DNA of 64,000 nucleotides, taken from Poritiphilus flavus (GTDB taxonomy: Bacteria > Bacteroidota > Bacteroidia > Flavobacteriales > Flavobacteriaceae). The first letter of the stretch is position 1, and each line of letters begins with the position of its first letter. Location of the stretch: NCBI RefSeq assembly GCF_009901585.1, contig NZ_WXYO01000008.1, positions 371,493-435,492 on the forward strand. Direction: 5' to 3'. Made by a program: the position numbers and the translations under genes. Shown piece after piece: positions 1 to 8,947 of this stretch. A model generated the notes under the pieces. That model was not told the DNA's origin, made no database searches, and saw nothing but the letters and a program-made list of their open reading frames with translations.

Positions 1-125
1 GCTTTGATTATATCACCCTCTGAAGTTACACCATTCCCTGGAGGCAATTGCGGGCCAGGCTTTTTGGCAAGTCAGGTTCGCTCCAGGTTGGATTCAGATA
101 GGATTTTCATGAACATTTATTGATC
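1..125. other. Window edge, no supported gene
   Basis: The + strand frame starting at base 1 is open until a stop at about 121-123, so this could be the last 40 codons of a gene entering from outside the window. The translation is rich in Gly, Pro and Ser and matches no family I recognise. The minus strand shows no ATG-led frame of useful length. I cannot decide between a gene tail and non-coding DNA. Confidence 0.3.
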
Positions 126-830
126 TCAGGAATCCTGTGATCTCATGATCGCTTTAAAGATCCAAAGACCTATGGCAATGCGGACCAAAGGTTGTAAGTA
201 AGGATAGATATAGGTGTAAGAGAAGTTAACCGGAGGGTTCAAAAAACTCAACCCTAAATAATATCGCCCAAAAGACGAAAGGCTCAGGAGTCCGATGAAA
301 ACCAGTGCCCAACCGATCCATTTGCCAAAACCTTCTTCCCTTATAAAGGCGAGGCCAAAAAAGAGACTTCCGAGTCCGAATCCATAGATAACCAAAAAGT
401 ATTTGCTGTCAGAAATCCCATTCGCAGCCTGGATCAGGGTTTCATAGGCCGTTTTATCTGCCTCTCCCGCCGCTGCCATGTAGCCCGGGCGCCATATCTG
501 GTTCAGGGCATCGATCAGTAAGGCCTGCTGAGACATTTCGGTCAGTGCCCAGATCAACAAAAAAAGGGTTCCCAAGATGATCTGCCAGGGGTATTTTTTC
601 AACAAAAGGAAGGCCACACCCAGGCTGGCGATCAGATTAAGCTGTGGGTGAAGGAACAGTATCCACAGTTTGGTGAGATACAGACTGTTTTCAAATAGCA
701 TTACCCTGCTTTCAAAATCAGGAGCTTCAGGATTCGGAAGGAAAATGAGCAATGCCGTGGTTAAGGCCCCTGCAAATGAGCAAATTGCCGCGATTTTCAA
801 AAACAAACGACCGTTTTTTGATTTGTACAT
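126..830 (-). CDS. Multi-pass membrane protein, DUF4386-like
   Basis: A 234-residue protein with about six hydrophobic segments (near residues 10-30, 52-75, 82-100, 145-165, 170-190 and 210-230) and a positively charged N-terminus, so it sits in the inner membrane. The layout of a long loop after the third segment followed by paired helices resembles DUF4386-type proteins, whose function is unknown. It follows the ACT-domain gene on the same strand with a 10-base gap, so the two are probably co-transcribed. No catalytic motif is visible and the DUF assignment is tentative. Confidence 0.7.
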   Translation of the reverse strand: MYKSKNGRLFLKIAAICSFAGALTTALLIFLPNPEAPDFESRVMLFENSLYLTKLWILFLHPQLNLIASLGVAFLLLKKYPWQIILGTLFLLIWALTEMSQQALLIDALNQIWRPGYMAAAGEADKTAYETLIQAANGISDSKYFLVIYGFGLGSLFFGLAFIREEGFGKWIGWALVFIGLLSLSSFGRYYLGLSFLNPPVNFSYTYIYPYLQPLVRIAIGLWIFKAIMRSQDS

Positions 831-840
831 AAACTTCGGT

Positions 841-1242
841 CTAATGGTAATTTTTAGAAAGGTTTGTCAACACTCGCATAGCTTTTTCCGCCTCCTTTTT
901 ATTCACAAATATGTGGTCGTGATAATAGCCCGCGATCACATTGCAACTAATACCGTGTTTGGCCAGTTCGGCTGAGAAGACCGCGGTAAACCCAACAGCC
1001 TCAAGGGAAGAGTGGATCATAAGGGTGATCCAGGAAGCTACATATTCATAGCTATGGCCCATTTCCTCCGCCTTTTTTCTGCTTATCACCACAGTGTGCG
1101 CCTCCTTTTCCCTGAATTCGCATATGGTTTCATCTCTCGGAATACTGCTAATATCCCTTGTCGAAATAAAGACATATTCCCCGGGATTCAATTGTGGTGT
1201 CATTCCACTGATGAGTTCAGACAGACTTGTTTCAGCGTTCAT
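841..1242 (-). CDS. ACT domain-containing protein
   Basis: A 133-residue soluble protein. The N-terminal half contains a beta-strand region with the segment YVFISTRD, and the C-terminal half (about 60-130) reads as an ACT-like domain, with a helix-rich stretch ending SSLEAVGFTAVFSAELA followed by CNVIAGYYHDHIFV. This two-part pattern is that of small stand-alone ACT proteins (DUF2241/ACT_7 type), thought to bind small ligands such as amino acids. The family label is from memory; the ligand is unknown. It is first in a likely two-gene unit with the membrane protein downstream. Confidence 0.75.
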   Translation of the reverse strand: MNAETSLSELISGMTPQLNPGEYVFISTRDISSIPRDETICEFREKEAHTVVISRKKAEEMGHSYEYVASWITLMIHSSLEAVGFTAVFSAELAKHGISCNVIAGYYHDHIFVNKKEAEKAMRVLTNLSKNYH

Positions 1243-1550
1243 TTAGGAGGTATAGGTTGTTGTTAACCGGACAGGAACTTATTCGTTCCAGTGAGACCGG
1301 ATTCGTCTTTAAATGTAGCAAAACTTACCCAAATGTCGGGCTTTCATCAGGGATAAGATAGTATTGCAAGCAGGTAGAAGATGTACGATAAAGCATCGGA
1401 ACTTTGGAGTACGCTACGGATTTTCGATGAACTGCGATCTATTCCCGCTCTGATCCGTGAGATCTTTCTGCCGGGATGTATATTTTGATTACATTTGGGA
1501 TTCCTGAATTGCCAGAAGAAACAACCGAGCCAGTAACTTAAAGCGTTTCT
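1243..1550. other. Intergenic region between divergent genes
   Basis: About 308 bases separate the ACT-domain gene (minus) from the His-rich protein gene (plus). Both promoters must lie here. I see no RNA gene, clear hairpin terminator or repeat. No exact TAnnTTTG match was found; an AT-rich stretch near 1482-1492 is the nearest candidate for the plus-strand promoter. Confidence 0.4.
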
Positions 1551-2840
1551 ATGAAAAAAATTGGCATTGCCCTCTTTGCATTCCTACTCTTCTCCAGCCA
1601 CGATATGTTCCTGAAATTGGACGATTATGTGCTTCCCGCGAACACCTCCGCATCTATTCGATTGTTCAATGGTACTTTCCAAAAAAGCGAAAATACTATA
1701 GACCGCAACCGCATGCTGGATGTAAGCCTTTTGGGGGAAGACAAACGATTTGTCCTGGATTCTACTCAGTGGAGGGAATCGGATAACGAAACTATACTCG
1801 ATTTTAAAACAGGAGCTGAAGGTACCTGGATTGCCGGGGTATCAACCTTAGCCCGGAATATTGAGATGAACGCCGCTGATTTCAACAAGTACCTGGAACA
1901 CGATGGCGTACTGGACATGCTGGAGTGGCGCAAAAACAATAATGCGCTGGATAAAGATGCTGTGGAAAAGTACTCCAAACACGTCAAAACAATTTTCCAG
2001 GTAGGGGATAAGAAAACGGACGACTGGAAGACTGCTCTGGATTACCCAATTGAATTTATTCCTTTAAGTAATCCCTACGAGATCCATGCGGGACATGAGA
2101 TGCAGGTGAAACTGTTATGGCAGGGAAAGCCCCTGGCAGATCAATTGGTGTACGTGGGGTTGGATGAAGCTCAGGGTCATAGCCACGATACTGCGGAAGC
2201 AGACGGAACTGAGAAGCCGGAAGAAGCGCACAGTCATGATACCGGATCGGACGCGGCAACATCGGAGCAGGGCCATAGCCACAGTCATTCAGCAGATCAT
2301 GAGCACAGTCATTCAGCAGATCATGAGCACAGTGACAAGGCAGACCACAAGCATACCCATGATCACGATAAGAATAGCGAACACAAACACAGTCATGAAC
2401 ACGGTCATGAGCACGACAAAGACGATGCTAAAAAACATAGTCACAAGCACGGTCATGATCACGGTGAAACTTCAGACCATACACACTCCCACGATCAGGA
2501 AGCGGAACCAGTTGAAGAAGAACACAGTCATGAGGCTGTAACTCAATTACGCACTGATGCCGCAGGTGTGATCAACGTAAAACTCACTTCGGATGGGGTT
2601 TGGTATCTGCGTACCATACATCTGGTACATTCCAAAGAGGAGGGCCTGACTCATGAATCAAACTGGGCTACCCTGACATTTGCTGTAGGGCAGGGAGATC
2701 ACAGTCACGCAGAGGGTGAAGATCACCATCACGAGCATGATGAAGAACACAGCCATGAAATCCCGTCCTATGTTTACTGGATAGCCAGTCTGCTAGTATT
2801 TGGAGGCCTGTTTCTTTGGTTTAACCGTAAAGCCAAATGA
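1551..2840 (+). CDS. DUF4198-like protein with His-rich metal-binding region
   Basis: A 429-residue exported protein: N-terminal signal-like segment (residues 1-16), an extracytoplasmic beta-rich domain resembling DUF4198 (about 17-205), a histidine-rich insertion (about 208-327) with roughly 32 His in HSH, HDH and HEH patterns, the rest of the beta domain (330-380), a second His cluster (about 383-403, eight His), and a C-terminal membrane helix (about 407-424) ending in basic residues. DUF4198 proteins are linked to nickel/cobalt uptake in other bacteria. The stop codon overlaps the ATG of the HupE/UreJ gene (2837-2840), so the pair is translationally coupled. I infer that it captures or buffers a transition metal for the transporter. 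Which metal is not shown; Ni, Co and Zn are all possible. Confidence 0.75.
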   Translation: MKKIGIALFAFLLFSSHDMFLKLDDYVLPANTSASIRLFNGTFQKSENTIDRNRMLDVSLLGEDKRFVLDSTQWRESDNETILDFKTGAEGTWIAGVSTLARNIEMNAADFNKYLEHDGVLDMLEWRKNNNALDKDAVEKYSKHVKTIFQVGDKKTDDWKTALDYPIEFIPLSNPYEIHAGHEMQVKLLWQGKPLADQLVYVGLDEAQGHSHDTAEADGTEKPEEAHSHDTGSDAATSEQGHSHSHSADHEHSHSADHEHSDKADHKHTHDHDKNSEHKHSHEHGHEHDKDDAKKHSHKHGHDHGETSDHTHSHDQEAEPVEEEHSHEAVTQLRTDAAGVINVKLTSDGVWYLRTIHLVHSKEEGLTHESNWATLTFAVGQGDHSHAEGEDHHHEHDEEHSHEIPSYVYWIASLLVFGGLFLWFNRKAK

Positions 2841-3520
2841 AAAGATCGTTATTTAAACCTTCCGTAGTAATCGTATTACTGCTATGCCCTTTGGTACTCC
2901 TTGCCCACGGAGTCTCTTCTTCGGACCAGGAAATGCTGAGTAACGGAGGACTTCTGACCTACATCTATGTAGGCGCCAAGCACATGGTCACTGGTTATGA
3001 TCACCTGCTTTTCCTGGCCGGGGTGATCTTCTATCTGAGTGGGTTTAAGGATATCGTAAAGTTCATCACTGTATTTACCATCGGGCACAGTATTACCCTG
3101 ATCAGTGCAACTTATTTGGGGATCAAAGCGGATGAACATCTGGTTGATGCGGTAATAGCCCTGAGTGTTTTGTACAAAGGTTTTGAGAATTTGGGTGGTT
3201 TCGAAAAATGGTTCAAAGTAAAATCACCTAATTTATTGTTGATGGTTTTCATATTTGGCCTTATTCACGGATTTGGCCTTTCCACCAGACTGCAATCCTT
3301 CGATATTGGGACAGATCAATTCCTGTTAAAGATCATCAGTTTTAATGTGGGTGTGGAAGTTGGGCAGATCCTGGCGTTGATCCCCATTGTTTTTATCATA
3401 ACCAGATGGCAAAAGCTGAAAAGTTACCAGGCGTTTTACAAGGCTGCCAATTATTACCTGGTCATAGCGGGTATAGTGCTGTTCATCTATCAGATGTACG
3501 GCTATTTTCACGGTCATTAA
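2837..3520 (+). CDS. HupE/UreJ family metal transporter
   Basis: A 227-residue membrane protein with a signal-like first helix and about six further hydrophobic segments. The family signature is visible as GAKHMVTGYDHLLFLAG near residues 46-62 and again as GLIHGFGLSTRL near 140, the conserved His/Asp positions expected to line a metal path. HupE/UreJ proteins are secondary permeases for nickel or cobalt. The start overlaps the end of the His-rich gene by four bases. No urease or hydrogenase gene lies nearby, so the metal cannot be read from context. Confidence 0.8.
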   Translation: MKRSLFKPSVVIVLLLCPLVLLAHGVSSSDQEMLSNGGLLTYIYVGAKHMVTGYDHLLFLAGVIFYLSGFKDIVKFITVFTIGHSITLISATYLGIKADEHLVDAVIALSVLYKGFENLGGFEKWFKVKSPNLLLMVFIFGLIHGFGLSTRLQSFDIGTDQFLLKIISFNVGVEVGQILALIPIVFIITRWQKLKSYQAFYKAANYYLVIAGIVLFIYQMYGYFHGH

Positions 3521-3591
3521 GTTTGCTGATACCTCACGATTAAATTGACATGAAACTGCTCCACAATTAGCCTGGGAGTTTTTGTATTGTC

Positions 3592-5184
3592 CTACAGTCG
3601 CTCCAACTCTGTTTTGGCCTTGTCAAGTTTTCCGCCCATATTCCAGCCAATATCTACAATTTTTTGATAATAGGTCCTGGCGAGTTCCGGATTGTCATTT
3701 TTGTAGTAATCACCCAAAAAATCAAATGCCTCTATGGAATACCAGAAAGGCTGCAGATTTGGTGTTTCGGCTATAGTATTAAAATATTGGAATGCCTTTT
3801 CGGCCTGGTTCCTGTTCTGATAATAGTAACCCAGATAAACATTGGTGTAGGGGTCAAATTGGTTCTTTTCAAGCAAAAGGTTCCCGAGATCTACAAAAGC
3901 TTCGTCAAATTCATCATATCCTCCAAAATTGGCCAGTACCATTAAAAGCCTCATCAGGGATTGGTTTCCGTATTGCGCGTAATCCGGAAATTCGCGAAGT
4001 GCAATTTCAGTTAGCTCTTTACTTCTTTGGAGTTCCAAACTGTCTACCTGGCCCATAAAACTTGCAGCAATGGCATTCGCAAGTAATTCCTGCCTGTATA
4101 GCTTTCCGAGATCCGGGTTTGCCTGGATTTGTTCAATATCCAGGCTTTCCGGCTTGGTATAATCCATACTCTTATAAGTTTCAGGGAGTTCAAAAACGAA
4201 GTGTTTTAGAAAACTCAAGGCAAAACGCGAATAGCTCAGGTCGCCGTTGATCAGCCGTGGAGGGTCACTCATCAGGTTGTTATTAGCCAATAGTATAAGT
4301 GTAATATTGTCCTCCGGGACTTTCAGCAACAAGCTGGAAAAACAGTCTTCCTGCCCGTAGCCCCATTTGATTTCCTTAGCAGTGAAATTTTGTGTAAAAA
4401 TTCCATACCCATAGGGAAAAGCCAAATCCGAATTGAATGGGGAGAACATCTGGTTCTTGCTTTCCCCGGATATTAGCTGGTCTGAATCGAGGGCGTTGTC
4501 AAAACGGGCCAGGTCTCGTAAGGTGGAGGCCAGTCCGCTAGCAGCGCTCAGGCCACTATCATAATGCCCGGCTTCTACCTCACCATAAAAATAATAGGGT
4601 TTGGCCAGCTGGTCTTCCCGTGCCGCAATAACGGTTTGATCTATCAGCGGGACGGTATTCTTTAAATTCAGCGGATCGATGATTTTAGAATTCATCAGTT
4701 CCACCAGGCTGGCCGAAGCCGATTTTTCGATAACACGGGTCAGCAAAAAGAATCGACTACTATAATTGAAAAAGCTACCCGGCTCGCCTTCCGAAGTATG
4801 GGATAACACATGCTTAATTTTAATGGAATCGGAAAGGGAAGAGCCTTCCAGGTAAAGGTTGATAGGTTCCTCAAGATCCAATTTTCCTTCCTCCACAAGT
4901 TGTTGCAATAGCACTGCGGAAAAGGTTTTGGTTATAGATGCAATGGGAAACATTGAGGTTGAATCCAGTGGCTGCTGGGTTTCCAGATCGGCATATCCGA
5001 AATAATTCTCATACAGCGTTTTTCCGTCTTTCTTTACCAGTATAGCTAAACCTGGAATGTGGAAGTATTCCTTTAACTGGAGCATATCTTCCTCAAAATC
5101 CCGGCTGACCGAAGTGCTATCTGATTTTTGGTTTGTGCAAGAGATAATAGAAATGGCGATCAGGGCGAAAATTAGTTTGTTCAT
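3592..5184 (-). CDS. Beta-lactamase-fold serine hydrolase lipoprotein with TPR-like tail
   Basis: A 530-residue protein from the chosen start. Residues 1-16 form a lipoprotein signal with lipobox IISC (Cys16). The hydrolase domain (about 30-370) has the SxxK motif Ser83-Ile-Thr-Lys86 and a Tyr-Ser-Ser near 170 in the place of YxN, as in class C beta-lactamase and D-Ala-D-Ala peptidase relatives. The C-terminal 140 residues are helical and TPR-like, with repeated Tyr/Ala/Leu spacing. A longer frame reaches back to 5307, but that extra N-terminus lacks signal features and overlaps a dehydrogenase remnant, so I start at 5184. The substrate is unknown; esterase or peptidase activity in the periplasm is likely. 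Confidence 0.8.
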   Translation of the reverse strand: MNKLIFALIAISIISCTNQKSDSTSVSRDFEEDMLQLKEYFHIPGLAILVKKDGKTLYENYFGYADLETQQPLDSTSMFPIASITKTFSAVLLQQLVEEGKLDLEEPINLYLEGSSLSDSIKIKHVLSHTSEGEPGSFFNYSSRFFLLTRVIEKSASASLVELMNSKIIDPLNLKNTVPLIDQTVIAAREDQLAKPYYFYGEVEAGHYDSGLSAASGLASTLRDLARFDNALDSDQLISGESKNQMFSPFNSDLAFPYGYGIFTQNFTAKEIKWGYGQEDCFSSLLLKVPEDNITLILLANNNLMSDPPRLINGDLSYSRFALSFLKHFVFELPETYKSMDYTKPESLDIEQIQANPDLGKLYRQELLANAIAASFMGQVDSLELQRSKELTEIALREFPDYAQYGNQSLMRLLMVLANFGGYDEFDEAFVDLGNLLLEKNQFDPYTNVYLGYYYQNRNQAEKAFQYFNTIAETPNLQPFWYSIEAFDFLGDYYKNDNPELARTYYQKIVDIGWNMGGKLDKAKTELERL

Positions 5185-5236
5185 GACTTGATAGTATCTT
5201 ATCAATACCAAATATAAGCCCTGAGCAGAACTAATT

Positions 5237-5378
5237 CTAACCTTGATCAAAGGAATGACGGAACTCCAGCGGTGTCTTCCAAGGCTGAGCACAGCTGGTA
5301 CCGGCATTATTGATCAGATAATCAAAGGCCCCGGCTTCCTTCTTTTACTAAAGTAATTTTATTTGTTTCCAGCTTTAT
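5237..5378 (-). pseudogene. Short-chain dehydrogenase remnant
   Basis: Upstream of the serine hydrolase, the minus strand holds two pieces of an SDR-type dehydrogenase in different frames. The first reads KLETNKITLV (from about 5376), like the first beta strand before the TGxxxGxG motif. The second reads FDYLINNAGTS (5327-5295), the classic NNAG strand, and stops at 5237. About 80 codons between these motifs, and the whole catalytic half, are missing. The expected start codon reads ATA. I infer a gene that lost its middle and end by deletion. Confidence 0.55.
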
Positions 5379-5543
5379 GAATTTTTGTTTTAGCAAATTT
5401 CTGTGGAAAGTAAAGGACACTCCTAACCAAATCAACGGTTCTTGTAGTCAAAACCTGAGTGGTCACTAAAAACCGGGAAGAATACACCCTGAACCGGCAA
5501 GTACAACTAATTCTCAAGCGTTGGCATCAAATAATTTTTAAGG

Positions 5544-5894
5544 CTAATTGTACCAAACCGCGTAGCGCTTTCTTCGCAATTCCAGTGCCAGCGCTTTTTC
5601 CATTCTGAGTGCTTCGCTTCTGCTGTTTAGCGGTTTAATATGATTGTAGAGACTCGGCCTTAGGTAGGTGCCGTATTTCCGGACGATACCGGACGAAAGA
5701 TTGTGGCCCTTTTTGTTTCTGTAAGCGGTTTTATGCTGCTCAAACCTTTCTTTTGGTGATTTACTCGTCATGCCGACATAAAGGCACTGCAAGACCCCAT
5801 TAAATTGCGGGTTCGCTGCCCGAAACCGGTAATTTTCAGTAAATACCCGTTTGGAAAGTTCAACGACGTAGATGGTATATTGCACCCTGGGCAT
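5544..5894 (-). CDS. GIY-YIG nuclease-like protein
   Basis: A 116-residue protein. Its core reads TIYVVEL near residue 7 and LYVGMTSKSPKERFEQH near 38-54, which match the two strands of the GIY-YIG fold and the helix carrying the conserved Arg. A Glu in ALRMEKALALEL near 100 may be the metal ligand. The spacing between the two strands is longer than in canonical members, so it belongs to a divergent branch. Such small stand-alone proteins are often conserved in Bacteroidota with no known role. It lies 16 bases after the DUF4442 gene on the same strand. Confidence 0.65.
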   Translation of the reverse strand: MPRVQYTIYVVELSKRVFTENYRFRAANPQFNGVLQCLYVGMTSKSPKERFEQHKTAYRNKKGHNLSSGIVRKYGTYLRPSLYNHIKPLNSRSEALRMEKALALELRRKRYAVWYN

Positions 5895-5910
5895 AAGCTA
5901 TACTTCTTTT

Positions 5911-6441
5911 TTAACTGGTTTGGCGGGCTTTATTCATCTTTTGTTTGTAAAACGCCTTGTCTGCAATATAGATGGTCTTCTTTACTTCACAGTAGAGGCG
6001 TTTCCCTTCACTATCGGTCAGGCGGGTGGTTTTAACGATCTCGATCTCGTTCTCCCGTACTACCTTGTCTTTGATTTGCTGTAGTTCTTCGTCCGTATAC
6101 CTAAAATCCGCGAACAGGCTCTCTTTTGCAGGTCTGCGGAAGGAGATCTCCGCGGATTTGTCCCATACTACGTAATCTTCACCGATCAGATTGATCAATT
6201 GTACCATGGGAATGGGGTCTACCGAGGAGAACATACTTCCCCCAAAAATGGAGTTGACATAATTTCTGTTTTTCCAGCTGATGGGCAATTTGACCCTTAT
6301 GTGCATCAAATCCTTAGAAACCTGAACTATCCTTCCTGTACTTCTACGGTACATGGGAGAGTAATTAAAACCGTATTTGAAAAGTGTATTTCTGGCAAAA
6401 AACCTGGGGCCTATTTTGGCAATTTTTTTGTAAACGGACAT
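5911..6441 (-). CDS. DUF4442 hotdog-fold protein
   Basis: A 176-residue soluble protein. The central region, with NSIFGGSMFSSVDPIPMVQL near residues 63-82, matches DUF4442, a family with the hotdog thioesterase fold. A general role on acyl-CoA or acyl-carrier substrates is possible but unproven. The C-terminal half contains two long beta-strand segments typical of the fold. It is probably co-transcribed with the GIY-YIG gene downstream. Confidence 0.75.
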   Translation of the reverse strand: MSVYKKIAKIGPRFFARNTLFKYGFNYSPMYRRSTGRIVQVSKDLMHIRVKLPISWKNRNYVNSIFGGSMFSSVDPIPMVQLINLIGEDYVVWDKSAEISFRRPAKESLFADFRYTDEELQQIKDKVVRENEIEIVKTTRLTDSEGKRLYCEVKKTIYIADKAFYKQKMNKARQTS

Positions 6442-6523
6442 TACTGCTTTGTATTTAATTTAAACTAAAACCATATCTGGTAGTAGGAAATGGTCTCCCG
6501 GCTACTGCCTGTTGTCCATTGGT

Positions 6524-7084
6524 TTATTCTTTTTTCAATTCGTAACACAATTCTACCATTCCATCTTTGTAAGCGGTTACATCCTTAAGATGCAACTCAA
6601 CTTCTTTCCCAATAAAATCAAAGAAGGGCTTACCATCACCCAGGATAACGGGCATGACAGACAAGATGATTTCGTCTGCCAGATCCTGTTGAATAAAGGC
6701 TTTTGTAAGCATTGAACCTCCCACCATCCAGATGTTCTGAAATTTAGCGCCCAATGTATTTTTTATGAGCTCTTGCGGATTTCCCTGGTAGAATATTACT
6801 GTTTTTCGCTCTGCCTTCAGCTTTCTTTGGGTGAGCACATAGACCGGCACCTCTCCGTACGGCCATCCCAGTTCAAGGGCATGTTCATAGGTTTTTGAGC
6901 CCATGACGTAACAATCTATGGAGTTGATAAATTCCACTATTTTCTCCTCAGTGAGGGTTATACCTTTTTCGTAGTTGTCGGAAGATTTCATCCAGTCTAT
7001 ACTGTTGTCCTTTTTGGCAATAAAGCCATCCAGACTGGCAACCATATGAATTGTTACTTTGGTGGATGTTGCATTCACTTTCAC
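6524..7084 (-). CDS. Dihydrofolate reductase-family protein (RibD C-terminal type)
   Basis: A 186-residue protein with the RibD C-terminal/DHFR-like fold. VTIHMVASLDGFIAKKDNSI at residues 9-28 is the usual opening of the family, and NIWMVGGSMLTKAFIQ near 118-133 is the nucleotide-binding G-rich segment. Family members reduce pteridine- or flavin-like substrates with NADPH, but stand-alone proteins of this type are mostly uncharacterised. A role in riboflavin synthesis is not supported by the neighbours. Confidence 0.8.
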   Translation of the reverse strand: MKVNATSTKVTIHMVASLDGFIAKKDNSIDWMKSSDNYEKGITLTEEKIVEFINSIDCYVMGSKTYEHALELGWPYGEVPVYVLTQRKLKAERKTVIFYQGNPQELIKNTLGAKFQNIWMVGGSMLTKAFIQQDLADEIILSVMPVILGDGKPFFDFIGKEVELHLKDVTAYKDGMVELCYELKKE

Positions 7085-7122
7085 TGCGATTTGTATTGGT
7101 TTACAGATGCCTGATCAGTAAG

Positions 7123-7956
7123 TTACTGTTGCTTTTTAGCAATGACGAAACAGCTACTGCCAAACCGGATCTTCTTAGACCTTTGTACCTGCCTTAGTTC
7201 CCATGCCCATATGCTATTGATTATCTTGCTTAGCAGCCCTTTGCTTTCCCTGTGTTCCTTTTTGTGCTTGTTGAGATCATCCGAATTCCGGTTTAAACCC
7301 AATTTACTGGGAATAGACCTGAATAGGAAAATCGGTAGAGGTAGTATGGAAAAAATGTAGGAGGAATAAACTATCTCGAAACCGCATTCCCGGCATAGTT
7401 CCCGGATTGCTTTTAAAGAGTACCGTCTGTAGTGTCCGGCGTCCTTGTCTTCATTGGACCATAGAATATTAAAAGCCGGAACAGTAAGATAGAGCAAACC
7501 CTCGTTTTTCAGGTAACTGTGAATGTTTTTTAGAAAACCAGCATCATCTTCTATGTGTTCTACCACGTCAAAAAGGCCTGCTGAGTCGATGCTCTCTTTC
7601 TGGAAGCCCGCGTTTCCAAGGGTAGAACAGAGTACTTTCTCAATACCCCGTGTTCTGGCATTGGCAGCACCGGAAGCGCCAGGTTCTACAAGTACAACAT
7701 CGCATCCGTCATCCTGCAATCGTTTGGAGACAAAACCGTTTCCACCTCCTATGTCGAAAAATGGCCTTTCAGCACTGTACTTCTTAACACTCTTCGCAAT
7801 GACATTGTTTCGGTGTTTAAACCAGAAACTATCCTCTTCAATCTGCATGAAGTTATCATTTCCCTCCTCCGGGTAAGAAATCGCTGAGCTCGTTGTGGAA
7901 TAATAGATCCCGTTCTCGGCTTTTTTGATGTTAAGGGCCAGGTTTTCCAGGTTCAT
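7123..7956 (-). CDS. Class I SAM-dependent methyltransferase
   Basis: A 277-residue soluble enzyme. The SAM-binding motif I reads FFDIGGGNGFVSKRL near residues 66-80, an acidic strand end DVVLVEPG follows, and SAGLFDVVEHIEDDAGFL near 124-141 is the usual post-motif region of Methyltransf_11/23 proteins. The C-terminus has a hydrophobic stretch (about 200-215) followed by a basic tail. The substrate is unknown; similar proteins sit in polysaccharide or lipid loci, but no such genes are adjacent here. Confidence 0.8.
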   Translation of the reverse strand: MNLENLALNIKKAENGIYYSTTSSAISYPEEGNDNFMQIEEDSFWFKHRNNVIAKSVKKYSAERPFFDIGGGNGFVSKRLQDDGCDVVLVEPGASGAANARTRGIEKVLCSTLGNAGFQKESIDSAGLFDVVEHIEDDAGFLKNIHSYLKNEGLLYLTVPAFNILWSNEDKDAGHYRRYSLKAIRELCRECGFEIVYSSYIFSILPLPIFLFRSIPSKLGLNRNSDDLNKHKKEHRESKGLLSKIINSIWAWELRQVQRSKKIRFGSSCFVIAKKQQ

Positions 7957-8058
7957 AGTGATCAGAATGAATTTGGTTTAGCCTCCCGGGACTGTTGCCC
8001 AAAAGTAGGAAAAACTTTCATGTCTGGCTATGGTTCAACAGGCTGCTTTGGCAATCGG

Positions 8059-8796
8059 TTAGCCCTTTAAAACGCTAAAACTGCTTCTGGACCTGGCCAC
8101 AAAGGTATTTTGAAGAGAATCCGCCTTTTCCGGACTGATGGAGTTTTCATATTCATCCAGCGAAATACCGGTACTGTTTTTAAGCATTTCAATATAAAAA
8201 AGAATGATCTCGTGTTTCCGATCCTCACTCGCAAGGCCTACGAAACGCGACATCATAAACTGATCTTCCAATTGATATCCTTTTTCATTAAGAAATTTTC
8301 TGGTCTTAGCACCTTCGTTATTCGGATTTTCTTCTGCCAGTTTTGCACTGTCGTAAAACCAGGTATTATGGCGATATTTATTCACTCCAATGGTTTCTGC
8401 CTGGCTGAAGTTGTAATTATAGATGAAGTCGTTATCCGGCAAAAAGCCCTCGAATTGAAGAATGAAGAGTTTTTGCACTTTTTTACCCTCATCAGCAGAT
8501 ACAAAAACATAGCGATCTCCGGCCGCGACTGGCTTGCCTCGCAGATCTTCCGGGTATTCTTCGGAATTCGCAATGATTTCAAATTCAAAAGTGCCAACAT
8601 AATCGAATTCTTCGGCTACTTTTATTTCCAGCTTAGGAAGCAGCTTTGAGATCAGGATGTTGTCTTTAACGTATCGTTCGGGAGTCGACTTTTGTGCCTC
8701 TTGATCGATCTCAGCTTTCGGGGCTTGTTTTCGGTTACCACATCCAGTAGCGAGAAAAACAAGGGCAAAAAGCCCGATAAATATATGCCTTTTCAT
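8059..8796 (-). CDS. Lipoprotein of unknown function
   Basis: A 245-residue protein with a lipoprotein signal: basic MKRH, a hydrophobic core, and the lipobox ATGC with Cys19, so it should be anchored in the outer or inner membrane and face the periplasm. The mature part is charged and mixed alpha/beta with no motif I recognise. It stands alone between a methyltransferase and a CPBP protease gene. Confidence 0.65.
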   Translation of the reverse strand: MKRHIFIGLFALVFLATGCGNRKQAPKAEIDQEAQKSTPERYVKDNILISKLLPKLEIKVAEEFDYVGTFEFEIIANSEEYPEDLRGKPVAAGDRYVFVSADEGKKVQKLFILQFEGFLPDNDFIYNYNFSQAETIGVNKYRHNTWFYDSAKLAEENPNNEGAKTRKFLNEKGYQLEDQFMMSRFVGLASEDRKHEIILFYIEMLKNSTGISLDEYENSISPEKADSLQNTFVARSRSSFSVLKG

Positions 8797-8947
8797 AGTT
8801 TTTAATTTAAAGGTTCATGGAATGTAGAGTTCTACTTTTCATCCAGGAATCCTGGATCATTAGTAAAAACGGCCCTCGATTAATTCCTTTCCATTGGCAT
8901 AAAATTAGAAAAACACAGGATCTCCGCATAAGCGTGTTTTTATGGGT

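Noticed and set aside
2164..2541. Second + strand frame within the His-rich gene
   Set aside because: It is an out-of-frame reading of the His repeat and gives only Thr, Met and Ile-rich sequence; the DUF4198-like frame fits the overlap with the permease gene.
3530..3590. Terminator between the HupE gene and the serine hydrolase
   Set aside because: Only a weak CTCC/GGAG pairing with mismatches is seen near 3560-3580, not enough to support a call.
5185..5307. Longer N-terminus for the serine hydrolase
   Set aside because: The extra 41 residues precede a complete lipoprotein signal and come from a dehydrogenase remnant in another frame.
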